The position numbers were made by a program, and so were the translations under genes. The notes beneath the pieces are model-generated. The model was given only the letters and a program-made list of their open reading frames with translations. It ran no database searches and was not told where the DNA came from. DNA of 44,738 nucleotides from Bacteroidales bacterium (GTDB taxonomy: Bacteria; Bacteroidota; Bacteroidia; Bacteroidales; PUMT01), in NCBI GenBank assembly GCA_007132225.1, contig SLPB01000060.1, positions 1 through 44,738 of the forward strand, written 5' to 3'. Every line of letters begins with the position of its first letter. Within the stretch, counting starts at the first letter, position 1. Positions 19,639-28,698 of the stretch are shown one piece after another.

Positions 19639-19675
19639 ACAAAATAAAAAAAGCAGAAAAGAATTCTTTTCTGCT
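19639..19675 (-). terminator. Hairpin terminator/attenuator-like element immediately upstream of the HD gene
   Basis: On the - strand AGCAGAAAAGAATTCTTTTCTGCT (perfect 24-bp palindrome, 19652-19675) followed by TTTTTTATTTTG; start codon of the HD gene at 19635. Confidence 0.75.
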
Positions 19676-19698
19676 GGTATAACATATAGTTGCCGGAT

Positions 19699-19950
19699 TT
19701 AGTTTACTCCCTCTTTTTCAAGAATTTTTTTTGCCATGTTCAATATTGTGGTATCATCCAGTACAACTATTCCTCCGTTAGGGCCTTTTTCCAGATGGAT
19801 GCCAACAGTCTCACCCTGATCATAATTGGCTCCGCCAAAATAATTCCTGACTGTTTCAACGTCCAGATTCAATTCATCCGCTATTTTGCTAATGCTTCCA
19901 TCTGGCAGACTGTCCTTGATTTTTCGAAGTTCATTGAATGTTATTGTCAT
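19699..19950 (-). CDS. Small predicted HTH protein
   Basis: 83 aa; ISKIADELNLDVETVRNYFGG resembles a helix-turn-helix; same strand as and just upstream of the HD gene. Confidence 0.65.
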   Translation of the reverse strand: MTITFNELRKIKDSLPDGSISKIADELNLDVETVRNYFGGANYDQGETVGIHLEKGPNGGIVVLDDTTILNMAKKILEKEGVN

Positions 19951-20044
19951 ATCATTATGTTATTTGGGTTAATAATTTGTGAAATCTGAATCATAAAAGT
20001 AATAATTTTGTTTATAGATTCATGTTTAACGAAGATATTAATAA

Positions 20045-21571
20045 TTATAATTCTTTTACCACATAAACCTGACCGGTTTCAAATTTAACAACCTTAACTT
20101 TTTCACCTTTATCGATAAATCCGGTAAGTGATTTAGCATCATATTGTTCAAAGTCTATTTCAACCCGGCCCGAAGGTCTGAGCGATGTTGCCGCTATGCC
20201 TGACTGGCCGGTAAGTTCATTAAATTTATAATCAAAACTGGTATAGCCTTCACTCTTATTCTGTGCTGAGCTCAGAACCAGGTGTGAGAACATGCTTGTA
20301 TCCAGCAGCCTTCTGCTGAGGGATATCGAGCCTGCGAGTGCTACAAAGGCACTGAATATCACAAGGAACAGGGATTTAATGAAAGGTTCCAGTCCGGCAC
20401 CCTCAAACTCCCATACTATATTATCTATCATGGCCAGGGTAAGCCCGGTTACCATAAGTGCAATGCCGGCGATGCCGGCAACGCCAAATCCGGGTATAGC
20501 AAATATTTCAACCATAAGCAGGATAATGCCAAGAATAAAGAGAACTATTTCCCAGTTTTGCGCAATACCTTCAAGATAGAGCGGCGCAAAATAAAGAACA
20601 GCTGCGAGAAATGCCGCAACGAGCGGAAAGCCTATTCCCGGAGTTTGAAGTTCAAAGTAGAGGCCTCCTATAATGATCATAATCAAGAGACTCTGGAATA
20701 CCGGATGGATAAGGAAACCTATGATCGCTTCCGTTGTGGTCAGGACATATTCTACAATACGGTAATCTTCTATTCCTGCATTTGCCAGCACTTCAGGAAT
20801 ACTTGTTGCAAACCCTTCGGAATAGCCTACCTTAATTGCTTCCTCACTGGTAAGAGTAAGTACTTTGCCTGAATCAATTATCCCGGGAATATATGTGGTG
20901 GGGTCGACCATTGCCTCGGCAATAAGGGGATCACGGTGCCACTTTACAATAGTATCATTTTCAATTACCAGGGTATCCCTGCCATGTGATTCTGCTGTTG
21001 CCCGCATGGCTGCCCTCATAAATGACTGGAACTTATCGGGCACCTCTGCTCCAGTGGCATCGACAACGGTGGCTGCTCCAATGCTTCCCCCGGGCCGCAT
21101 ATATATCTGCTGCGCTGCTATTGCTATGAGTGCCCCTGCCGAAATAGCATTATTATCAACATATACAATAACGGGAATTTCGGAGTTTAGTATTTTGGTG
21201 CGGATTGAATCGGCTACCTGTACCAATCCTCCATATGTGTTCATATGAATAAGTATATAGTCGGCATCCATTTCTGCTGCCTCCTGAAAACTTTGCCGGG
21301 TTTGGCGCCACAGAGCGGGGCCAACATCAGTTTTCATATCAAATTTGTAGACCAGGTTTTTATGTGGAGCTATGGTATCGGCTTCAACAGCGATGGTGTC
21401 GGAATTAACAGGGTTATTATTATAATCGGGAGATAAACTGTTACCTGAAACAGATGAGCTGCTTTTGTAAAGAGCATCGTTTATACTATTGGCTAAAACA
21501 GTATTGTAAGACACCATCAGGCAAATTAGCAATTTTAAAATGAACTTGCCAGAATATTTAGTTTTTATCAT
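20045..21571 (-). CDS. NfeD family membrane-bound ClpP-class serine protease
   Basis: SDH-type protease domain (ADYILIHMNTYGGLVQVADSIRTKILNSEIPVIVYVDNNAISAGALIAIAAQ), C-terminal TM region and NfeD-like OB domain. Confidence 0.93.
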   Translation of the reverse strand: MIKTKYSGKFILKLLICLMVSYNTVLANSINDALYKSSSSVSGNSLSPDYNNNPVNSDTIAVEADTIAPHKNLVYKFDMKTDVGPALWRQTRQSFQEAAEMDADYILIHMNTYGGLVQVADSIRTKILNSEIPVIVYVDNNAISAGALIAIAAQQIYMRPGGSIGAATVVDATGAEVPDKFQSFMRAAMRATAESHGRDTLVIENDTIVKWHRDPLIAEAMVDPTTYIPGIIDSGKVLTLTSEEAIKVGYSEGFATSIPEVLANAGIEDYRIVEYVLTTTEAIIGFLIHPVFQSLLIMIIIGGLYFELQTPGIGFPLVAAFLAAVLYFAPLYLEGIAQNWEIVLFILGIILLMVEIFAIPGFGVAGIAGIALMVTGLTLAMIDNIVWEFEGAGLEPFIKSLFLVIFSAFVALAGSISLSRRLLDTSMFSHLVLSSAQNKSEGYTSFDYKFNELTGQSGIAATSLRPSGRVEIDFEQYDAKSLTGFIDKGEKVKVVKFETGQVYVVKEL

Positions 21572-21694
21572 TACTCTTTTAAACGAATTTTTTTTAAACG
21601 GATTGTTGCTGTCAGGTATGTTTTTTACAAAAATAACATAAATTATGATCGGTTCATAATTTAGTTTTAACTCATTTAAAGTCTTTATTTTTTT

Positions 21695-21702
21695 TACCTT
21701 TG
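21695..21702 (+). promoter_or_regulatory. Predicted -7 box TACCTTTG upstream of purB
   Basis: Match to TAnnTTTG, 28 nt before the annotated start. Confidence 0.5.
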
Positions 21703-21729
21703 CCCGTGTTAATTTAAATTATGTGAATA

Positions 21730-23079
21730 ATGGAGATTAGTATGCTTTCCGCAATATCACCTGTAGATGGAAGGTACCGGTTACAGGTTGACGAACTTGC
21801 CGTATTTTTTTCTGAATATGCATTAATAAGGTACCGTGTGTATATTGAGATAGAATACTTTATTGCCCTGTGTTCCATTCCCCTTCCGCAGCTGGAACAA
21901 ATAAGTAAGCAGCAGCAGGATGATATAAGAGAAATCTATGACCACTTTAAGCTTGAGGATGCTGAAAGAATAAAGGAAATAGAAAAAATAACCAATCACG
22001 ATGTTAAGGCTGTGGAATATTTTGTCAAAGAAGCCTTTGAGAAATATGGTCTTGATGATTATACTGAGTTTGTACATTTCGGTCTTACCAGTCAGGATAT
22101 AAACAACACAGCTGTTCCCCTTTCGTTGCGAAATGCAGTGCACCAGGTTTATTATCCTCTTATTGAACAATTAACTGATAAGCTGGGTGAGCTTCAGGAT
22201 GAATGGTCGGATATTGTCATGCTTGCACGGACCCATGGTCAGCCTGCATCTCCTACCAGGCTGGGCAAAGAAATAAAAGTGTTTCAGGAAAGAATAAATA
22301 TACAGTTAGGATTGCTTAAAGCGATTCCCTGTTCGGCAAAATTTGGAGGCGCAACAGGCAACTTCAATGCACATAATGCTGCATATCCCGCGATTGACTG
22401 GGCCGGGTTTGCCAATACTTTTGTGAATGAAACGCTCGGACTGGACCGCTCGCAGGTTACAACCCAAATAGAACATTATGATAATCTTGCCGCCAGCTTT
22501 GATAATCTTAAAAGGATAAACACAATACTTATTGATCTTTGCAGGGATATGTGGACCTATATTTCACTGGACTATTTTAAACAATCCATAAAGAAGGGAG
22601 AGGTTGGCTCATCGGCAATGCCGCATAAAGTGAATCCCATTGATTTTGAGAATGCCGAGGGCAATCTTGGCATAGCCAATGCCCTTTTTGAACATTTATC
22701 TTCCAAGTTGCCGGTTTCCAGGCTTCAGCGTGATCTGACCGATTCTACTACACTTCGTAATATTGGGGTTCCCCTGGCTCATACTGTTATTTCAGTAAAA
22801 TCAATTATCAGGGGCCTGGGCAAAATAAAGGTTAACAGAACAGTTATTGATTCTGATCTTGAGAATAACTGGATTGTTATATCTGAAGCCGTGCAAACCA
22901 TATTACGGAGAGAAGGGTACCCCGAACCTTATGAGGTGCTTAAAAATCTTACCAGGACAGGGAAAAAGATCAATCAGAAAGATTTTATTGAGTTTATTGA
23001 CTCTATCGATATTGACGACAAAGTCAGGGCTGAATTAAAATCCATTACTCCCTTCAATTACACTGGAATAGAATTATAA
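21730..23079 (+). CDS. purB: Adenylosuccinate lyase
   Basis: AISPVDGRY, TRTHGQPASPTRLGKE, GSSAMPHKVNPIDFENAEGN signature. Confidence 0.97.
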   Translation: MEISMLSAISPVDGRYRLQVDELAVFFSEYALIRYRVYIEIEYFIALCSIPLPQLEQISKQQQDDIREIYDHFKLEDAERIKEIEKITNHDVKAVEYFVKEAFEKYGLDDYTEFVHFGLTSQDINNTAVPLSLRNAVHQVYYPLIEQLTDKLGELQDEWSDIVMLARTHGQPASPTRLGKEIKVFQERINIQLGLLKAIPCSAKFGGATGNFNAHNAAYPAIDWAGFANTFVNETLGLDRSQVTTQIEHYDNLAASFDNLKRINTILIDLCRDMWTYISLDYFKQSIKKGEVGSSAMPHKVNPIDFENAEGNLGIANALFEHLSSKLPVSRLQRDLTDSTTLRNIGVPLAHTVISVKSIIRGLGKIKVNRTVIDSDLENNWIVISEAVQTILRREGYPEPYEVLKNLTRTGKKINQKDFIEFIDSIDIDDKVRAELKSITPFNYTGIEL

Positions 23080-23101
23080 GTATCAGCTATTAATCTAATT
23101 A

Positions 23102-24928
23102 ATGAAAAATATCGGGAAGATATTAAAATTTATTGTTCCTTACTGGAGAAAAGGATCACTGAATATACTGCTTAATCTTTTGTCTGCCGTTTTTGCTCTC
23201 TTCTCTGTCACAATGGCCATTCCCTTTTTGGGGATTTTGTTTCAAAACGAACCGGCAATAACCACTGTCGGGGAATTTGAGTATACTCTTGAATCTGCAC
23301 GAGAGCATTTTAATTACTTTATAAGTCAGATGATCCATACCCAGGGCCCCACCCGGGCGCTGATGTTCCTTAGCCTGCTTATTATAGGCATGTCTTTTTT
23401 AAAAAACCTTTCCCATTATCTTGCTATGTATTTCCTTGCACCTATAAGGAATGGTGTTGTAAAGGATATCCGTAATCAGGTTTATGATAAGATTATGGTA
23501 CTGCCTCTTTCTTACTTCTCCGAAACCAGGAAGGGAGATGTTATTGCAAGAATGACAGGTGATGTGCAGGAAATTGAAAATTCTATTGTAAGTTCTCTGG
23601 AAATGCTTTTCAGGGACCCGTTTCAGATTGTAATTTATCTTGGGGCTCTGTTTTATATGAGTACATCACTTACCCTGTTTGTCATGTTGCTGTTACCTAT
23701 AAGTGGATTTGTAATAGGCAGGCTGGGCAGAACCCTGAAGCATACTTCACTGAAAGGCCAGAAAAAAATGGGAGTCCTCCTCTCCATGATAGAGGAGACA
23801 CTGGGTGGATTAAGGATAATTAAGGCATTCAATGCAGAGAGTATGATGAGAAAGCGTTTTCAGAATTCTAATTCCCTGTATACCAACATAATGATCAGGA
23901 TGCAAAGAAGGCGTTCCCTTGCCAGTCCTGTCAGTGAATTCCTGGGCACCACGGTTATGATAATCATTATGGTTTACGGAGCGACCCTGGTGCTTGCTGA
24001 AGCAGGAGATCTGAACTCGCAGGAATTTATAGGTTATCTTATGCTTTTTTATCTTATTATTGCCCCTTCCAAATCCTTCTCCGGTGCAATGTATAATATT
24101 CAGAAAGGGCTTGCATCTGTAGAAAGGGTTCAGGATGTTTTGCATGCAACCAACAATATTACCGACAGGCCGGGAGCACTGCCAATAAAAGATTTTACCA
24201 AATCAATTGAATATCAGAATGTCTCTTTCAGCTATGATCATTTTGAGGTCCTTAAAGATATTAACCTGGTCATTCAGAAGGGAAAATCAATTGCACTTGT
24301 AGGGCAGTCCGGTTCAGGAAAATCGACACTTGCGGATCTTCTTCCCAGGTTCTATGATGTTTATAAGGGAGATATTCTTATTGACGGAGTATCAATTAAG
24401 GATTACAAGATAAAGGATGTCCGCGGACTTATGGGAAATGTTAACCAGGATCCTATCCTTTTCAATGATTCGTTTTATAATAATATAGCTTTTGGTGTTG
24501 AAAACACTTCTCACGAAGCTGTTGTTGCTGCAGCAAAGGTTGCAAACGCACATGAATTTATCAACGCTTCCCGGCACGGATATGATACGAAAATAGGGGA
24601 CAGGGGCAGTAAACTTTCAGGCGGACAAAGACAGAGGGTAAGTATCGCAAGGGCAGTGCTGAAAAACCCGCCGATACTGATTCTTGATGAGGCAACCTCA
24701 GCTTTGGATACCGAGTCTGAAAGGCTGGTGCAGGATGCATTATTCAAACTTATGAAGAACAGGACATCTTTGGTTATTGCCCACCGCCTCTCTACCATTC
24801 AGTTTGCCGATGAGATTTGTGTCCTTCATGAAGGAAGGATTGTTGAAAGAGGGAAACACAGCATGCTGTTAAAAAAGGACGGCTATTATCGTAAGTTGCA
24901 TGATATGCAACTTTTTGCATCCGGATAA
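23102..24928 (+). CDS. ABC transporter, fused TMD-NBD (MsbA-like)
   Basis: 608 aa; Walker A GQSGSGKST, signature LSGGQRQRVSIARA, Walker B ILILDEATSALD. Confidence 0.95.
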   Translation: MKNIGKILKFIVPYWRKGSLNILLNLLSAVFALFSVTMAIPFLGILFQNEPAITTVGEFEYTLESAREHFNYFISQMIHTQGPTRALMFLSLLIIGMSFLKNLSHYLAMYFLAPIRNGVVKDIRNQVYDKIMVLPLSYFSETRKGDVIARMTGDVQEIENSIVSSLEMLFRDPFQIVIYLGALFYMSTSLTLFVMLLLPISGFVIGRLGRTLKHTSLKGQKKMGVLLSMIEETLGGLRIIKAFNAESMMRKRFQNSNSLYTNIMIRMQRRRSLASPVSEFLGTTVMIIIMVYGATLVLAEAGDLNSQEFIGYLMLFYLIIAPSKSFSGAMYNIQKGLASVERVQDVLHATNNITDRPGALPIKDFTKSIEYQNVSFSYDHFEVLKDINLVIQKGKSIALVGQSGSGKSTLADLLPRFYDVYKGDILIDGVSIKDYKIKDVRGLMGNVNQDPILFNDSFYNNIAFGVENTSHEAVVAAAKVANAHEFINASRHGYDTKIGDRGSKLSGGQRQRVSIARAVLKNPPILILDEATSALDTESERLVQDALFKLMKNRTSLVIAHRLSTIQFADEICVLHEGRIVERGKHSMLLKKDGYYRKLHDMQLFASG

Positions 24929-24971
24929 TATATCATTCAAACTCAGTTTAAACGGATAAAAGAGCAGGTTT

Positions 24972-24998
24972 TTGCTAACTATACTTTATACGAATGAA
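24972..24998 (+). repeat. 27-nt exact repeat, internal copy (leader and start of the glycosyltransferase)
   Basis: ttgctaactatactttatacgaatgaa; identical to 44712-44738. Confidence 0.97.
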
Positions 24999-25959
24999 AA
25001 TCAGTGGTTTTACAATGGGAAAGAATATAAGCAAGCTGTATTATCCCATGAAGGAATCTGTGTTGTCAATACTGCCTCTTGTTGATGAATTTATTGTTGT
25101 CCTGGGGGACAGTGATCCTGGTGATACCACCCGCGGAGAACTTGAAAGCATAGGCAGTGATAAAATAAAAATAATTGACTCCGTGTGGGATACCGGAAAA
25201 TATAGCTCCGGTACCATCTATGCCCAGCAGACGCATTTAGCCAAGAAGCATTGTTCGGGGGACTGGCTTTTTTACATTCAGGCGGATGAGGTTGTTCACG
25301 AAAAATTCCTCCCTGTAATAAAACAAAGATGTGAGGATTTGCTCCATGACAGGGAGGTTGACGGACTGCTTTTTAAATATCTTCATTTCTGGGGTGACTA
25401 TTGGCATTTCCATGAATCCCACGGATGGTACCGTAATGAAATTCGCATAATACGTAATGATCGCGATATAATTCCGTGGCGGGATGCCCAGTCTTTTCGG
25501 AAAATTCCGGATTTTGATGGTATAAGCTACAATCAGAAAGCCGGAACATTTAAACTGAAGGTCGCCGAAGTGGATGCATATATATATCATTACGGATGGG
25601 TTCGGCCCCCACGCTATATGAAAAGCAAATCGATTGTTTTTAATTCCCACTACAATAAAAAACAACAGTCCGGTATACCTTCAGAGCGCAAGTTAAAGAA
25701 AATGACATTTGACTATGGAGTGTTAAACAACCTCCCCGTTTTCCAGGGAAGTCATCCTTCGGTTATGAAAGATAAGATTGCTGAATTTGACTGGGGAGAC
25801 CAGCTTCAGTATAGCGGGAAAAGGAACCGCAACAGAGCCCCTCACAAACATGAAAAACTACGTTACCGGGTTTTGTCGTTTATTGAAAAGTATTTGTTAT
25901 TCGGTACTCCTGTAGGCGAATTCAAAAACTATAAGCTGATCAGGAAAGCACCGGCATAA
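24994..25959 (+). CDS. Glycosyltransferase family 2-like protein
   Basis: ISGFTMGKNISKLYYPMKESVLSILPLVDEFIVVLGDSDPGDTT ... WLFYIQADEVVHE (acidic nucleotide-sugar motif). Confidence 0.82.
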   Translation: MKISGFTMGKNISKLYYPMKESVLSILPLVDEFIVVLGDSDPGDTTRGELESIGSDKIKIIDSVWDTGKYSSGTIYAQQTHLAKKHCSGDWLFYIQADEVVHEKFLPVIKQRCEDLLHDREVDGLLFKYLHFWGDYWHFHESHGWYRNEIRIIRNDRDIIPWRDAQSFRKIPDFDGISYNQKAGTFKLKVAEVDAYIYHYGWVRPPRYMKSKSIVFNSHYNKKQQSGIPSERKLKKMTFDYGVLNNLPVFQGSHPSVMKDKIAEFDWGDQLQYSGKRNRNRAPHKHEKLRYRVLSFIEKYLLFGTPVGEFKNYKLIRKAPA

Positions 25960-25992
25960 AGGTTTATTCACAAAACTGACATCTAATTAACC

Positions 25993-26898
25993 ATGGATCG
26001 TTCTACGGTTTTATTAGCTTTAGCATTTGTGCTACTCTGGAATTCCGGGTTCATAGGGGCAGAACTTGGGTTACCCTTTACCGGACCTTTTACCCTGCTT
26101 TTCTGGCGTTACCTGGCACTTTCCCTTATACTTGCGATATATCTGCTCATGCGCAAGCGTTTTCGTTGGGTGGGAGTGAGGACCGCTTCAAAAAATATGA
26201 CAGTTGGTATTTTGGCACACGGGGTATGGCTGATTTGTGTACTCCTGGCTTTGAACCAGAATGTGCCGGCAGGGATAGTGGCCCTGGTGGTAGCCTTGCA
26301 ACCCCTGGCAACCGGAGCTTTTTCCGGAATTGTAACCGGAGAACACACGCCTCTTCGCAGGTGGCTTGGACTGATAATCGGATTTACCGGAGTTGCCTTA
26401 ACAATACTCAGCAGGATTGATTTTTCAGATACCGGGTCTGTTTTTGGGTACTTAATTCCTTTAGGTTCTGTTATAGCCATAACGTTAGCCAGTTTGATCC
26501 AAAGAAGGACCGAGCTAAAAGAGGAACAGCAAAAAATTCCTGTTGACCTGACCTTGTTTTACCAGAGCCTGGGTACTGCGATAGTTTTAACCTTCCCGGC
26601 TATATTTATAGAAAACCTTGAGACTCAATGGCCGGTTGAATTTATTCTTACCATGCTATGGCTTATTTTCGCAGTTTCCGTGGGCGCTTATGCTTTCATG
26701 TGGATGCTGATCAAAAGGATTGATGCTACAAGGGTGGCCAGTTTATTTTATCTGGGTCCCCCGGTAACAATGATTATGGCCTGGATAGCATTTGGGGATA
26801 TACTCCAGCTGATGGATATTATAGGGCTCATCGTGGTGTTGGCAGGGGTGTTGATTACTCAACTCAATTTCAAAAAGCTTTTATTCAGCAGCACCTGA
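25993..26898 (+). CDS. EamA/DMT family transporter
   Basis: 301 aa with about 10 TM segments and two EamA-type repeats; ALAFVLLWNSGFIGAELGL. Confidence 0.92.
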   Translation: MDRSTVLLALAFVLLWNSGFIGAELGLPFTGPFTLLFWRYLALSLILAIYLLMRKRFRWVGVRTASKNMTVGILAHGVWLICVLLALNQNVPAGIVALVVALQPLATGAFSGIVTGEHTPLRRWLGLIIGFTGVALTILSRIDFSDTGSVFGYLIPLGSVIAITLASLIQRRTELKEEQQKIPVDLTLFYQSLGTAIVLTFPAIFIENLETQWPVEFILTMLWLIFAVSVGAYAFMWMLIKRIDATRVASLFYLGPPVTMIMAWIAFGDILQLMDIIGLIVVLAGVLITQLNFKKLLFSST

Positions 26899-26920
26899 TC
26901 GATCCTGCTGAATAAAAGCT
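26876..26920. terminator. Bidirectional hairpin terminator whose left arm lies inside the EamA CDS
   Basis: agcttttattcagcag-N13-ctgctgaataaaagct, 16-bp perfect stem; serves the EamA gene (+) and possibly the tRNA-Ser genes (-). Confidence 0.8.
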
Positions 26921-26934
26921 AGTAATTTTTATGG

Positions 26935-27023
26935 CGGAGAGAGAGGGATTCGAACCCCCGGTTCCGTGATAACGGAACAACGGTTTTCGAGACCGCCCCG
27001 TTCGACCACTCCGGCATCTCTCC
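26935..27023 (-). tRNA. tRNA-Ser (anticodon CGA), 3' CCA encoded
   Basis: Reverse complement GGAGAGATGCCGGAGTGGTCGAACGGGGCGGTCTCGAAAACCG...GGGGGTTCGAATCCCTCTCTCTCCG followed by CCA; 7-bp acceptor stem, long variable arm, loop CTCGAAA. Confidence 0.95.
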
Positions 27024-27159
27024 TGAAACATTATAAACAAAGTGAATCTGTTGATTAACAACAGAGCAGAAGATTAAAGCATCTCCTGCTCTGTTTATTG
27101 TTTTGCATGCGTTTTTAATTGTGAAGTATAAATATTTTGCACATGCCTGAGCGATTAAG

Positions 27160-27248
27160 CGGAGAAAGAGGGATTCGAACCCCCGGTTCCGCGATAACGG
27201 AACAACGGTTTTCAAGACCGCCGCATTCGACCGCTCTGCCATTTCTCC
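27160..27248 (-). tRNA. tRNA-Ser (anticodon TGA), 3' CCA not encoded
   Basis: Reverse complement GGAGAAATGGCAGAGCGGTCGAATGCGGCGGTCTTGAAAACCG...GGGGGTTCGAATCCCTCTTTCTCCG followed by CTT; long variable arm, loop CTTGAAA. Confidence 0.95.
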
Positions 27249-27453
27249 GCCTGCAAAATTAGAATTTTTTTTTAAATTAGTTCTTAATACCAGAGATTTT
27301 TTTGAGAAATAATAATGACCTGTTATAACTGAGTTTTAAGGTAGAATTGCAGATGCCTAAAGGGCCTGAAATACTATTCAGACCGGATTTTACTGCTTTT
27401 ATTAACAAAAAGAGCCTATTTATCAATATTTCGTGATTTTTTAAGTGCTGGAA

Positions 27454-27484
27454 TTTGCTAAACTCAATAAATGCAATATATTTG
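27454..27484 (+). promoter_or_regulatory. Bacteroidota sigma-A-type promoter for the HU gene: TTTG-N19-TATATTTG
   Basis: -33 TTTG at 27454-27457, 19-nt spacer, -7 TATATTTG at 27477-27484. Confidence 0.75.
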
Positions 27485-27537
27485 TCTAAAATCAGCAGTT
27501 TACAGATATTGTTTTATTAACCCTAAAATTAATTATT

Positions 27538-27810
27538 ATGAACAAGGCACAATTAATTGATGCAATTTCAGCGAGTGCTGGACTAACCAAGGCCGATGCG
27601 AAAAAGGCTTTAGATGCTTTTGTTGAAGCTACTACTGATGCTCTTAAAAAAGGTGATCGTGTTGCACTGGTAGGTTTTGGCTCATTCGCTATTTCAGAAC
27701 GCAATGCAAGGACTGGAAGAAATCCTCAAACTGGGCAGCCAATTACTATTGAAGCTAAAAAAGTTGTGAAATTTAAAGCCGGAAGTGAACTGAATGATGC
27801 TGTTCAATAA
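27538..27810 (+). CDS. HU family DNA-binding protein
   Basis: [28 protein letters not shown]... [26 protein letters not shown]. Confidence 0.97.
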   Translation: MNKAQLIDAISASAGLTKADAKKALDAFVEATTDALKKGDRVALVGFGSFAISERNARTGRNPQTGQPITIEAKKVVKFKAGSELNDAVQ

Positions 27811-27837
27811 GTAATAATTTTGCATTTTTATTTAACA

Positions 27838-27865
27838 GGGAGTCTGAACAGGCTCCCTTTTTTTT
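27838..27865 (+). terminator. Rho-independent terminator of the HU gene
   Basis: gggagtc-tgaaca-ggctccc followed by tttttttt. Confidence 0.85.
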
Positions 27866-27911
27866 ATTTTTGCAATACACCATAGTAAGTAAATCAGTAA
27901 AGCAATAACCT

Positions 27912-28583
27912 ATGCTAACCGATATTATTAATCACCTCTCAAGTTTTGTTCAGCACCGAAGACTCGATAAATTTGACCGGGTGCTTGCAAACCGAACCAG
28001 GTACATAAAACTGATCTGCGAAGATATTTTTCAGGGTCATAATGCCAGCGCTTTGCTTCGCACCTGTGATTGCTTCGGAATACAGGATTTTCATGTCATA
28101 GAAAGAAAGAACCGCTTTGAAATCAACCCTGAAATTTCACTTGGTTCTTCCAGCTGGCTGAGCATTTACAGGCACTCTTTATTACAAAATGATCATGCCG
28201 GCGTTCTTGATGAACTCAAATCAAAAGGATACAGAATTGTCGCCACCATACCGGATGAAAACGGGGTTAAGCTATCAGAATTCAATCTTGAAAAAGGTCC
28301 GGTTGCACTACTTTTCGGAACTGAAAAAGAAGGATTGTCGACACCTCTTATAAATCAGGCTGATGAATTTCTAAACGTTGAGATGTACGGGTTTACCGAA
28401 AGTTTCAATGTTTCAGTATCGGCCGGGATTATCCTGCATCACTTACGGTTAAAATTGATGGACAGTACTATTCAATGGCAATTAACCGAGGAAGAGAAAT
28501 TATCTGTCAAGCTTGAATGGCTGAGAAAAACTGTTAAGCGATCCGACCTTATTGAAAAGGAATTTGGACATCATGATGAGTGA
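27912..28583 (+). CDS. SpoU/TrmH family tRNA/rRNA 2'-O-methyltransferase
   Basis: HNASALLRTCDCFGIQDFHVIE, VALLFGTEKEGLS, ESFNVSVSAGIILHHLR SPOUT motifs. Confidence 0.92.
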   Translation: MLTDIINHLSSFVQHRRLDKFDRVLANRTRYIKLICEDIFQGHNASALLRTCDCFGIQDFHVIERKNRFEINPEISLGSSSWLSIYRHSLLQNDHAGVLDELKSKGYRIVATIPDENGVKLSEFNLEKGPVALLFGTEKEGLSTPLINQADEFLNVEMYGFTESFNVSVSAGIILHHLRLKLMDSTIQWQLTEEEKLSVKLEWLRKTVKRSDLIEKEFGHHDE

Positions 28584-28675
28584 CAGGTTGAATAATAAAA
28601 TCAAAATAATACTAATAATTTGACATTTGTCAGAAAAAAACCTAATTTTATCAATTGAAATATGATATTCGTCCA

Positions 28676-28683
28676 TATATTTG
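28676..28683 (+). promoter_or_regulatory. Predicted -7 box TATATTTG for the LytTR regulator
   Basis: TAnnTTTG match with TTG (28655-28657) 18 nt upstream; about 15 nt before the ATG. Confidence 0.5.
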
Positions 28684-28698
28684 GATTAATCTGCTAGT

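Noticed and set aside
26919-27242. 107-aa ORF (MAERSNAAVLKTVVPLSRNRGFESLFLR...) on the - strand
   Set aside because: It is read through the two tRNA-Ser genes; the repeated TVVPLSRNRGFESL peptide is translated tRNA sequence.
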